Positions 51,471-61,237 of a DNA stretch of 64,000 bases are shown piece after piece (positions within the stretch are counted from its first letter, which is position 1; every line of letters begins with the position of its first letter). The position numbers were made by a program, and so were the translations under genes. The notes under the pieces are model-generated. The model made no database searches and was not told the DNA's origin. It was given only the letters and a program-made list of their open reading frames with translations. This DNA comes from Limnephilus marmoratus (lineage: Eukaryota; Arthropoda; Insecta; Trichoptera; Limnephilidae). The DNA is taken from NCBI GenBank assembly GCA_917880885.1, contig OU862927.1:19795450-19859449 (forward strand). Reading direction: 5' to 3'.

Positions 51471-52069
51471 TTTTTAAATCAGGTTTTTGTAGATAAATTC
51501 AAGATGCAGGAGAAAAACCAACGTCGAGAGATATTCCAATGGGAAATGGAATCCAAAGATGTCCACCTCGATTTTTGAATTTCCAGTATTTTGGAACCAA
51601 ATAGTCAGTAGTTATAACTCTGGGGAATGATGTTATTAGAGAAAAATAACGAAGTTGGCGAAATCATCCCTATTTTCCTACCGCTATTAACTTATTGATT
51701 AGCATTAACAATAATTATTTGCGTTTAAAAATACTTTACTTTTAGCAGTGCAGTTTACTGTTACTTTAGCATTACATTTGGCATTTACGGCAAAATAAGT
51801 TTTTTCATGACGCCAACTGCTAATTAGGGATGACAGCATGATAACTAATCCAATTCCCACATTTTCGTATTGGGAACTGTTCTTATATTTTTTTCATGTG
51901 GCAACTCACACAATGAATGTCAAATATTCTGTGAATTCTATCCATCTATCTATTTCTATTATGGGATTGGTTTATTTCTGATTATAGATTATATCCAATT
52001 CTATCATTATATGCGCATTGCGTTGGCTATAGTTGCATCGTCTTTTGTAAATTATGTGATTGGGAGATG
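51471..52069. other. No recognised feature
   Basis: AT-rich; may include the left part of the Harbinger element whose transposase fragment follows ('gcatttacggcaaaat' versus an inverted 'ttctcggtaaatg' near 52715). Confidence 0.35.
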
Positions 52070-52342
52070 TTATGTTGTAATGAGAGATGTTATGGATATA
52101 TGGGTACCATCAATGGCCCTTATGACGTTTGGAAATTTGGCCAATTTGTAAAAGTTAACATTATTTTCCAACATTTCAGCCTTTCTTCTAGGCATTGACA
52201 TTTTTGTTGAGTACGGCCTTTGACTCATTAAAAAATATTTTACACACTGTACTTTTGCAATATCTCTAAGTACTCTTTGCATTGACCCAGTCACATAAAA
52301 CTCGCAAAGCCAATAAGAACTGATCAGATGATTTAACAGCAT
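52070..52342 (-). pseudogene. PIF/Harbinger transposase fragment
   Basis: The minus frame reads LCEFYVTGSMQRVLRDIAKV, then ENNVNFYKLAKFPNVIRAID GTHI. 'FYaTGSfQ' and 'FPgVIGAIDgTHI' are the hallmark motifs around the first catalytic aspartate of Harbinger/HARBI1 DDE transposases. The frame stops right after this block, so the second and third acidic residues are missing. Confidence 0.85.
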
Positions 52343-52974
52343 TATTCCTAGTAGAGGAGAGAAACGAAATATAGAAAAAAATATGCTTCATTTTATTTAC
52401 GTCGTTATCTCATTTGAATAAATATTTGTAATTACACTTAGTCAACCAATACTTACATGTCACTGGGAGTACCTACATAATATCATATCTGCAAGTAATG
52501 TAGTCAAAAGTCGAGCTGCTTTTTTATTAACGCGAAATCTGTTAGTGACATTAGACAACCAGCCATTTTGATTACCTTTACTTTAGCATTTACAGCACGA
52601 TTGTGGGCCTGTAAGATTGTAGGTAAGAGTAAATGGTAAATGTCAAATGAAAAAACTCATTTCTATGACTTTTACTATAAACTTTTACAATTAACATTGC
52701 ATTTAGCATTCTCGGTAAATGAAAAAACCCACCCTTAATGTGCTTACAGCAATATCGAGTTAAAATACCGAAATTGATGATACATTATGGAGTGAAACTT
52801 GCAAAGTACAAGTGTGCATTGTATTACCTACATATAATAATGTCAAAATTCTCTGTAAATCTCATACTTTCTTACTAATTATGAACGCTGCTTAAATATA
52901 ACGCGGCGCGTAAGGTCGAATCAGAGAAAAACTGGACTTATATCGCGGCGCGGCATTTGTACGGTTAAAAGATC
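52343..52974. other. No recognised feature
   Basis: AT-rich; probable Harbinger right flank, no clear terminal repeat. Confidence 0.35.
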
Positions 52975-53110
52975 ATTAATAATAATAATAATTGGATAAT
53001 TTTTAGAGCGCTGTTCTTGTGAAAAATCACCTCAACGGCGCTGTACAATTTATTATGATTTCTTAGGTTCTATCTTATTTTTTTTATTTACACAATTATA
53101 CAGAAAACAT
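52975..53110 (-). repeat. LINE/SINE 3' tail with stem-loop, copy 2
   Basis: Reverse-oriented, diverged copy of 8530-8665: 'caggtaagtatgttt', stem 'gcgccgttgaggtgattttt' with 'agcgctcta', and an ATT-type tail. Confidence 0.6.
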
Positions 53111-54958
53111 ACTTACCTGGTCACTTCCGATAAACACACTTTTATCAGGAGGTTTATAATTGGATAAGATACGACGCTACCCACGGAGTACACTATATTT
53201 AAAATGGACATTGTGTGATTTTACATTTGCTACCCCCATTACTATTTATATTACATTTAAGAGAATATTAGGGGCAAAAGTAAATATTTATAAGACTGGA
53301 GAATTTGGGACTCTTTTAGCCAGGAGAATTTTTACGAAATGTCCTTAAAAAGCTTACAAATTCTTGTTTGTTTACGTTTTTACCCAATTGGTTATTTACA
53401 ATTTTACGGGCTGTGAAGAAGAAGGTCAATTTTTTTTTGTATTGATGGGTATACGACTGCGACTGTCCAAAAAGGTAAATTTAAAGTTTAGCTCTAAATT
53501 CTGCTAATTCTGAGTCTGTGATCATTCTTAAATCATGTTACAGTCCATTCCAGGCATTAGTCCATGACACTCCGAAAGCACGCTCACCAAACATAGTATC
53601 TGGTGTGCGCTTTGGTTCCTTCAACCTTCCGGTAGCTGATGACGCTACTGACCCGAGGGTTACTATCATTAAACCAGGCGTAAGGCCGGCTTTACCATGC
53701 CAAAGTTGAACCAGCGCATAAGAATCTAATTACTAAGATGACTAGAGTTTAACAATATACATAACAAAGGTACTTTTTTACTCGGGGTTGCCCCTAAAGC
53801 GTTTAAAAATAATTGGAGTTTTCCTATCAAATTTATTTTTTCTTTCTTTTGCCGAATGTAACTGATCAGTTCAAAGTTTCAGGTTATTCCCTGCTAGTCG
53901 AGCTTTTAAAGACGAAAGTAAGAAATTGATTCAAATGCCATCGGGTTAAACCCCGGAGATTGTTTTCTGACTTTAAAAACCTTAAAGGCATCTTATCTTA
54001 CCTGCGTAGGTATTCATTTTACATTCTTTATGGAAATCGCAAACGTTAGACTTCATGTATGTTATCGCTCCGATTCCATAATTATTATTTGCAAGGCAAG
54101 GTTGCTTATAGGCAATCCAGAACGATATGTAAATACGTATCTGAGCATATACGTATAAATTATTGAAATTTACGTCGAAGCCTGCTCATACACGTGATAC
54201 GTTATGGCGTCGTATATTAATTTTTATAAGGCCTTCGGGCGTTTTCAATATTTTCACTGGCGCAGAAATGATTTTATTACGTCCTGAAGTTGAATTTTCC
54301 GCCCTTATTTTATAAAATGTTCGGGTCACTTATTTAGGTACTGGTAAACGATCATAAGTTGGCGGTGACATAAACATGAACTTATTAGTATTTATTTTAA
54401 TCTGGTAACCATACCTGCTATCGTTACGTAATAGATGATAGTGCCATCCTTTTTCGCCAACTTTTATACGTGGAGCGCTGTACATATTGCGTAACTTTTT
54501 GAAATGAAAACACGATGAAACGAAAAATAGCGACACAAAAAGTGACAAACACATACATCTATAGAATTTAACCTGCGGGGGAATGAGATAGCCTTCTGCC
54601 GCGTGTGAATTGCACACTCCGATTTTATTCATTTTTGTGATTTTTTGTGAACACCACCCAAGGGTCCCAACTTGATGCACTCATTACGCATATGGCGATA
54701 AGGTTGAAATGTCCGGCCGCCTGTTTTGATTTATACGAAAAACATCTCCAAAATGCCAGTTTTTTTTGTGTAGTTCAGTTCAGACACAAATAGTCAAGTT
54801 CAGTTCAGGCACAAATACTAAAATATTTCGATCATAAGCTAATGAACTAAATTTTACACATTATACAATAAAACTATGTCCGATAAGGGTTACGTTAGTT
54901 GGAGTATTCAAAATTCCCGATTATAGCTAAAGCCAGAATGTGTTCCATGGAGTATTTA
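53111..54958. other. No recognised gene
   Basis: Frames at 53160-53348, 53518-53709 and 54330-54680 (minus, 116 residues) show no domain I recognise. The last is the longest and is of mixed composition, so it should be searched before being dismissed. Confidence 0.35.
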
Positions 54959-55351
54959 TCTTATATATAAAAATCTCGTGTCACGGTGTTTGTGGTCGCA
55001 CTCCTCCGAAACCGCTTGACCGATTTTTATGAATTTTTTTATGTATATTCGGTAGGTACGAGAATGGGTTTAAAAGTATATTTCATACCGCTAGGTAATA
55101 AGGGTGTCCGTATCCAGAAAAAATATATTTTTTGACAATTTTTTTATTTTTATTTTTTTTTATTTGGTATAAAAAATACCTATAACCCCTTTATACCTTT
55201 AATCCTCCTATCCCCATCCTCCCATTTTTTAATCGTGATTTTTGTATTTTCGTATGAACAAATTTAACCGTCTTTCGTATTTTAAACAGAACGAAATTAT
55301 TTATGTTGTTGAATGACAGATGGCGCTACGTCTGCCTTATCGAACTTTCAT
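54959..55351 (+). mobile_element. Helitron (second type), 3' truncated
   Basis: Starts TCTTATATATAAAAATCTCG after a host A and runs colinear with 49557-48700 up to 'tcgaactttcatcca', where homology ends without a CTAG terminus. Confidence 0.7.
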
Positions 55352-55755
55352 CCATACTTGCGCAAGACATTCCCAAGAAGCGTCGCGTCATTTTGATATT
55401 TCCGTCGGCATCATGTTCTCGCGTGGGCAAACCATCGAGCTTATTTGTGTTGGCTAAAGACGGACTGGCAAAAAATATCGTACACTCAATTGCTCTTCGA
55501 AATTATTTTGATTTTCTTTATTTCATTTTCCTACTTTAGTTGGTGTTTTTTTTGTTTTTATTGGTGGTTATCGTCTACGGTAGTAGGAGATTTTCAGATA
55601 TCGTTAGCTTATCGTAACCCGGGAATGTTATTTATCTCTCTGTAAAAATATACGTTAACGAAGGAAATTATCTTCCATAAATCTGTGAGATTATTATGTA
55701 CATATCAATATTTATCATTGTGTTCAAATATTGTTGTTTCTTTGAATACTTTCAG
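55352..55755. other. No recognised gene; intron-like
   Basis: Includes a short GC-richer stretch ('aagaagcgtcgcgtcatttt'). The last 30 bases are pyrimidine-rich and end in the acceptor of the candidate exon. Confidence 0.35.
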
Positions 55756-55873
55756 AAATCCTTGGACGATCTTCATTTTGGAGCCTGTTCCCAAAACAGT
55801 GGCAGTGATGGAGTCCAATAGACGAGGGGGTCATGTGCTGACTACAATCTTCCTATTGGCGTTTTGTTTTCAG
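55756..55873 (+). CDS. Candidate host exon: start codon plus signal peptide
   Basis: A splice acceptor ('tttgaatactttcag', AG at 55754-55755) and a perfect donor (CAG|GTAAGT at 55874) bound a 118-bp exon. The first 52 bases would be 5' UTR. The coding part runs from the ATG at 55808 to 55873 and encodes 22 residues: an arginine-containing start (MESNRRGG) followed by the hydrophobic run VLTTIFLLAFCF. This is the shape of a signal peptide, and the exon ends in phase 0. No TE homology is seen within it. It may start a secreted or membrane protein whose next exon lies beyond the window or across more than 8 kb of TE-rich intron. The gene is not identified. Confidence 0.5.
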
Positions 55874-56327
55874 GTAAGTACCTACCTGCAAAATGACATT
55901 CTGATTGATAATGAATTATTTTTTTATAATAGATATTTTTTTATAAATATATTTTAACATGGACACTACTATATTAATTTTTCATATTTATATTACGTAA
56001 TATTTATATACGTTTTTTGAGAGTATTCATCATTTTAATATAGATTTGAGACCAGGGTATCCCCAATAGAGGCATGTTTTATACTAAAGGTAGTGGGGAG
56101 GGGAAGGATATGGTAAGAGGAAGGTCGGGAAGTGCCTTTTTGACTCTAGCTCTACTCTTAAAAAGGGCGTAAAACATGTTATTGAATGTATATTAATAGA
56201 AAAACTTTATTTAATGTATAAAAACGTGTAATTGATACCATTATATTAAACAAAAACGAATTACAAAAAAAAACAAAATAAAAACAAACAAAAAAAACAA
56301 AATTATATTGTTATTCAAATCTGATAA
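55874..56327. other. Intron-like or intergenic; no feature
   Basis: AT-rich with A-runs; nothing else recognised. Confidence 0.4.
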
Positions 56328-56732
56328 GGGACCGTTCAAGTATTACATAACGCACTTGGGGGGGGGGGGCTTGTGAAACGTTACTGTGCGTTACGAGGGG
56401 GGGGAGGGGGGGTTCGAATAACGCGTTACGTAACATGTTTTTATTTATTTAGATTAAAAAAAACAATTTTTTATTTCTCGAAATCTCTTGTTAAATTTAT
56501 TACCGCAAACGCGATTAAAACAAAGAAAAAAGGTATTTAAACGACTTTCCAGTACTTAGCGCAACTTAATTGTGACTTTCAGATAAAAATTGTCACATGG
56601 GCGTTACGTAAGGTTTAGGGGGGTGGGAAGGGGGGGGGGGCAGTACGGAAAAAACGTTAAGGCGCGTTACATGGGGGGGAAGGGGAGTCAAAAATCTTCA
56701 AAAATTGCTTTACGTAATAATTGAACGCCCCC
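56328..56732. mobile_element. PIF/Harbinger-type MITE with G-runs
   Basis: Tips GGGACCGTTCAAGTATTACA and (inward from right) GGGGGCGTTCAATTATTACG, flanked by TAA on both sides (56325-56327, 56733-56735). The interior has four G-runs of 7-13 bases. I recall this tip sequence from an abundant insect MITE. Confidence 0.82.
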
Positions 56733-56849
56733 TAACCAAACACGGCAAAATAAAAATAAATTAATAAAATAAAAACATTCATTTGTCAACAATTTTTTAA
56801 TAAATTTGCATAAATTTTAAAAAATTGTTCATTGACAACTGCTCGGAAA

Positions 56850-57003
56850 ATGGCTGATGCCATTTCAAACAAAGGTTTCAATTCTAAATGCTGGTCTTTC
56901 ACCAGGGCAATACTGAGAGTGTCTTCCACTCTGGAAATAGACAATTATTGATTAATTGCGAAACAACACAAATAATGCAAATAAAATTTATTGCACAGGC
57001 CGA
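56850..57003 (-). mobile_element. SINE-B fragment
   Basis: Reverse complement of the SINE-B middle ('caatactgagagtgtcttcc', 'caaataaaatttatt'). It ends at the tRNA-like head remnant 'aggccgagatttaaatc'. Confidence 0.75.
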
Positions 57004-57009
57004 GATTTA

Positions 57010-57700
57010 AATCTGTAAGGAGAACTGCCCTTCATGGGGCATCGAAATTACATCAATCCAGAACTCGTGGTCTTACTTTGCAATTTTTACCAGATGGGAA
57101 GGTTGACAGAGATATTGAAAGAAGGGTGAATGCAGGTAACTCTATTAATGGAGGACTCAACGCCGTTGGCACCAACAAAAAACTGTCCAAAGACGCGAAA
57201 CTAGCCGTCCATAGTGGAGTACTGGTACTTACTGGTGGGAGTAGGCATGGAACTGGCAGAGGAAGGATGAAAGTAGACTGAATGCTGTTGAAATGAGATC
57301 CCTGAGGCGTATGTGTGTGAAACCATGTATGATCGTGTGAGAAATGTGGAAATCCGCAAAGAATGCAAGGCTGATGTAAGCGTGATGAGTAAGATCAAAA
57401 AAGGAACGATCCGATGGTTTGGGCATGTAGAGCGAATGAACGAGGAAAGGAGTGTAAGGAGAATATATAACGCAGATGTGAATGGTAGAAGAAGTCGGGG
57501 ACGCCCGAGAAAGACATGGCACGATCAAGTGAATCAGATACTTGAGTCAGGCCATGTCAAGAGTCAGAATAATAGAAGAGCATGTATGAGACGATGCATG
57601 AATGTGAAAGCGGCAAGGAGTGTGTGCCAAGACCGAGTTGTTTGGCGGTCCGTACTCTCTGCCTACCCCTGCGGGGAAACGGCGTTAGTTAGTTAATTTA
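57010..57700 (+). pseudogene. LINE ORF2 C-terminal fragment
   Basis: The plus strand reads DGKVDRDIERRVNAGNSING, KLSKDAKLAVHSGVLV, then after frameshifts LNAVEMRSLRRM, TIRWFGHVERMNEERSVRRI and NGRRSRGRPRKTWHDQVNQI, to a stop at about 57696. 'RWFGHVeRM' and 'GRRsRGRPrktW' mark the C-terminus of RTE-like insect LINEs. The most intact part is the 127-residue frame 57313-57696. Confidence 0.85.
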
Positions 57701-57808
57701 AAAACTTTACAACGTGCCTACCAAAGTGAAAACAACTGATAAAACGCATTTAGTATTAATATTTCTATTTTTGTGAGTGATAATTAATGGTGGAATTCCA
57801 TTATAATA

Positions 57809-59288
57809 TTTTTTTTTTTTTTTTATTAGTAATAGAAGGTACATAAATTACAAATAAATTTTACACAGTAATTAATTACATAGTAGAATATTTGATGTAC
57901 CCCCATAATTAAGCAAGGCTTGTGTGTATGGGGGGGTGTTATTGTATTGCTTTTTTAATATCATTCAGTTTAAGTTTTCAGTATAATTTTTTAGGTGAGT
58001 TTTAAAACTTTTTATATTGGTATTCATGTTTCTAATTTTTTCTGGTAATGAATTAAAAAATTTTGCTCCGAGATATTTATGACTCAATTGTCCAATTTTT
58101 TTTTTACATTTTGGAGTGGGAAGTATTGATGTTTGTCTAAGATTTCTGTTATTTTTAAAGGGTGCAACTTGATTTTTAATATTATCTTTATAAATTTGTA
58201 ATGTTGCATGATAAAAGTATAATGCACTTAATTTTCTGACCTTAAATTGTTTGAATAAAAGTTCTGACGAATATGAGTAGGGTTTTTTTAAAATTGTTTT
58301 TATTATTAGTTTTTGTGATATGTAAATTGTTTGTGTTTGATTTTTATATGTACCGCCCCATCCTATAATGCCGTATTGTATAATTGATTGACAGAAAGCG
58401 AAGTATGTGGTTCTAAGTAATTTTTCGTTTAAAATATCTCTTAAACATCTAAATATATATGTTAGTTTCCTTATTCTGTTGTTCAGAATATTTATGTGTG
58501 GAGACCATTTTAAACGCTGGTCTGTTGTTATGCCCAGGTACTTAATATCAGTTTTGCGTTCTATTTTTGAACATGATATATTACATTTGTGGTTTTCTGT
58601 ATTTGTCACAGAGTGGATTATTAAGTTTATTTCTTTAGGTGTTTCTTGTTTTTTAATGAAAAATGGTAAATAATAGGTTTTTTTAGAATTTAAAGTCAAC
58701 AGGTTTTTATCAAACCACAATTTTAGTGCATTGATATCTGTATTTGCCATTTTGTTTAATTCAGACCAGTTGTTTGCTTTTAGTAATAGGACTGTGTCGT
58801 CAGCGTAGGAGACAATGTCTCCATATTTAGAAATATTGAATATATCATTGACATATATAATAAATAACAATGGTCCCAAAACTGTACCTTGGGGTATTGA
58901 AAAATCGCTATATTTTGAATCGCTGACTTGATTTAGTAATTTTACTTGTTGTGGTCTTTCATGTAAATAACTAGCTATCCATGCTAAGACTTTCCCATTC
59001 ATTCCTATAGATTTTAATTTATTTATTAATTTTTTATGTGATATGCTGTCGAAAGCTTTTTTCAAGTCTATAAATATTCCGATACATTTTTTTATCGGAA
59101 TCTAGGGCCGTATATAAATAGTTGGTTATTTTTGCTATCGCGTCGTGAGTACTTGTATTTTTTTTTGAAGCCGAATTGATTATCATTAATTATTTTATTT
59201 TCATCTAAGAATGTCCAAATTTGTTTTTTTACAATTTTCTCATATATTTTTGATATATTTGATAGAAGGGAAATCGGGCGGTAATTTT
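57809..59288 (-). mobile_element. 5'-truncated LINE with 9-bp duplication
   Basis: ATATTATAATA context gives a 9-bp target duplication ATTATAATA at 57800-57808 and 59289-59297. The minus-strand element ends in a poly(A) tail (poly-T 57809-57824) and starts inside the RT domain with ISLLSNISKIYEKIVKKQIW at about 59280. Length 1480 bp. Confidence 0.9.
57965..59281 (-). pseudogene. LINE reverse transcriptase, 5' truncated
   Basis: The frame 59065-57965 (366 residues) reads KKAFDSISHKKLINKLKSIG, then FSIPQGTVLGPLLFIIYVND and VSYADDTVLLL, the RT blocks with the catalytic YADD. It continues with IKYLGITTDQRLKW, the IIQYGIIGWGGTYKNQ thumb region and a long C-terminal tail ending at a stop. Upstream (59281-59066) the sequence continues in other frames (QFGFKK-like), so one frameshift near 59070 breaks it. 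The copy lacks ORF1, the endonuclease and the RT start. Same lineage as the fragment at 16690-17690. Confidence 0.9.
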
Positions 59289-59297
59289 ATTATAATA

Positions 59298-59659
59298 AAA
59301 CGAATTTATTTTTTTATTATAATAAAACGAATATAAAACTTTATTCCACTTAATTTTATTCGATCGTAACCGGTTTCAGCTCGTTAAAGCCATCTTCAGA
59401 CTGGTACTCCAATGTAAACATGTACCCCTTTATAAGCAACTTTGTAAAGACAAACCAATTAGATTATTTGCTAAGTCCCCGCTTTTGTATACAGTGTAAT
59501 TTTCAAAATAATTTCGATATTAAAATATGTAATTAGTTAGTAATAGTAAACATGTATCCCGTCAAAAAGCAATAAAAAATACCATACTCCATAAATATAA
59601 TAACGATTTGACAATAAAATTAGGTCATTAGTATTTTGTTTTTTGAAGAGTTTTATTAA
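59298..59659. repeat. PLE terminal region
   Basis: Starts with direct repeats 'attataataaaacgaat' (59289 and 59316), includes the ribozyme-like motif, then 'gcaactttgtaaagacaaac'. Probably the terminal (pLTR-like) part of the PLE that encodes the RT just downstream. Confidence 0.55.
59361..59405 (-). ncRNA. Hammerhead-like motif, antisense to PLE ORF
   Basis: On minus: CTGAAGA, extra T, helix II GGCT-TTAACG-AGCT, GAAAC, palindrome ACCGGT then T. Core boxes are intact but helix I is weak (about 2 bp). It points against the downstream PLE reading frame, consistent with the inverted terminal repeats known in Penelope elements. Confidence 0.5.
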
Positions 59660-60394
59660 ATGTACTTACATTTGTTACTTAAATTTAATTTTGAATTAAC
59701 TGTGAAAGAAAAGTGTTTTTTATCTAAAGCACTAAATTATAATATTCAAGACAATAACATTCAAAACATCGAAATACTGTCTGCTGGCATGGATCAAGCC
59801 CTCTTCAAATGCTCTGAATCCATTAAACACAAATCTAGTGAAATAATCCAGAAAAGCCTTAAAAATAATTACATTAATAACCACAAAAATATTGAAAAAC
59901 TAACCTTAAACAGTATCAAAAAAACCATAAAAGAAAATAATCTAACTATAACAAAAGCTGGCAAAGGCAACACCATAGTGATTTTAAAGAAAACGGACTA
60001 TATTAAAAAAGTTGAAGATTTTTTAAAGAGTGATAACTTTATAACCCTTCTAAAAGACCCCACAAAGAAGTTTCAAGAAGACGTCAAGGAGACAATCAAG
60101 AGCTGTCCTTTAATTTGCGGAAAACCTAAATATAATTCTCTAGTATTAACCAATCCTCAACCACCTAAACTGTATGGTTTGGCTAAAATTCATAAACAGG
60201 ATGTCCCTATCAGACCTGTTGTTCCTGCTTATTCTAGCCCCAATTATAATATATGTTCTAAATTTGTATCTTTGTTCAAACCCAATAAATTATTCACATC
60301 ACATCGCTCAATTAAAAACAGTTTGGAGTTAATCGATAAAATCAAAGATTTAGATATTCCTAGCAACAGTAAACTATTCTCCGTCCACCTTTAG
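59660..60394 (+). pseudogene. Penelope-like element RT, N-terminal part
   Basis: An open frame of 244 residues. After an N-terminal helical region it has TITKAGKGNTIVILKKTDYI and YGLAKIHKQDVPIRPVVPAY SSP, the first RT blocks of Penelope-like reverse transcriptases ('K.HK...pLRPIvs...sP'), followed by LFTSHRSIKNS and a motif that should lead to the first catalytic aspartate ('FSVD'). Here it reads FSVHL and stops, and unrelated DNA follows, so the catalytic core, YADD box and GIY-YIG domain are lost. The retained part is otherwise undamaged, which suggests a fairly recent truncation. Confidence 0.88.
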
Positions 60395-60574
60395 ATCAAC
60401 TTGGGAGAGTACGAAATTTGGTTCGTATTGCGCATACACCGCCCCCTTCTTCGGTCCCTTCACCACCGCTGTGTTACTCCGCCCATAGATCAGTCGTTCG
60501 TCGGCTGTCGCGCTGTGTGTACGTAACTTGAAATTTTAACCCTTTCAGACCCTGTGATAAAATGTATATTTATT

Positions 60575-60685
60575 ATTACTAATTTTTCTTTATTCATTGC
60601 TTTTTATGGTAACAAACTTTGCGGATTTTACGACAATGCTTACATTTTACGGCACATGCCCGTGTTATGGTGGTCGATTATTCAA
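60575..60685 (-). repeat. RTE 3' UTR-like tail, reversed
   Basis: On the minus strand 'aatcgaccaccataacacg' and 'gcaatgaataaagaaaaatt' match the 3' end of the RTE at 29409-29967 in order and orientation relative to each other, with different sequence in between. It ends in an ATAATAAAT-type tail. Confidence 0.6.
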
Positions 60686-60759
60686 ACATCAATGTTTCAG
60701 CCAAGTCCTAATTCATTAGATATCACTGTCACTAATTGCAAATAACAAAATAGGAAAGT

Positions 60760-61194
60760 ATGACATTAATAGCAGGCATTCCCCAAAAAAATGGGGAGCA
60801 GCAGATTGAAATCGTAAAAAAAGTTGCGGCGGCGGCAGGAATGGATATCCAGCACAAGGAGATAATTGAAGTAAAAAGGACTCCTGATAGAAGAAACAAT
60901 GCGCCACCAAAACTGCTAGTGGAATTTGCTGAAAAAACGACTAGAGACAATCTAATCTCTAAAAGGAAAAATATTAATTATGAAGATATAAAAGACATCA
61001 CTACTGAAACAATCTATATTGCAGAAGAATTGAGCTCATATCAAAGGGAACTGCTCTGGAAAACCAAAAAAGCTGCCAAAGAAAAAAACTATTCTTACGT
61101 TTGGTGTAAAGATGGAAAAATAATGACTCGAAAAATGCCAACCGAAAAAATAATCTACATCAAACATATAGATGATATTAAAAATATTGTGTAA
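60760..61194 (+). CDS. LINE ORF1 protein, probably N-terminally truncated
   Basis: 144 residues, ATG to TAA. It resembles the RRM plus C-terminal domain part of L1/Jockey-type ORF1 proteins, which bind the element's RNA: an RRM-like LIAGIPQKNGEQQIEIVKKV, KLLVEFAEKTTRDNLISKRK, then the C-terminal IYIAEELSSYQRELLWKTKK and WCKDGKIMTRKMP. The N-terminal coiled coil usual for the family is missing, and upstream in frame there is a stop just before the ATG (TAG, 9 bases away). Either this lineage has a short ORF1 or the 5' part was lost when the RTE tail inserted. Confidence 0.8.
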   Translation: MTLIAGIPQKNGEQQIEIVKKVAAAAGMDIQHKEIIEVKRTPDRRNNAPPKLLVEFAEKTTRDNLISKRKNINYEDIKDITTETIYIAEELSSYQRELLWKTKKAAKEKNYSYVWCKDGKIMTRKMPTEKIIYIKHIDDIKNIV

Positions 61195-61237
61195 AAAAAG
61201 GCACTTCGAAACAACATTTATGAATTAAAGTAAAAAA

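Noticed and set aside
54330..54680. 116-residue minus frame as a gene
   Set aside because: No recognisable domain or splice context; noted as worth a database search.
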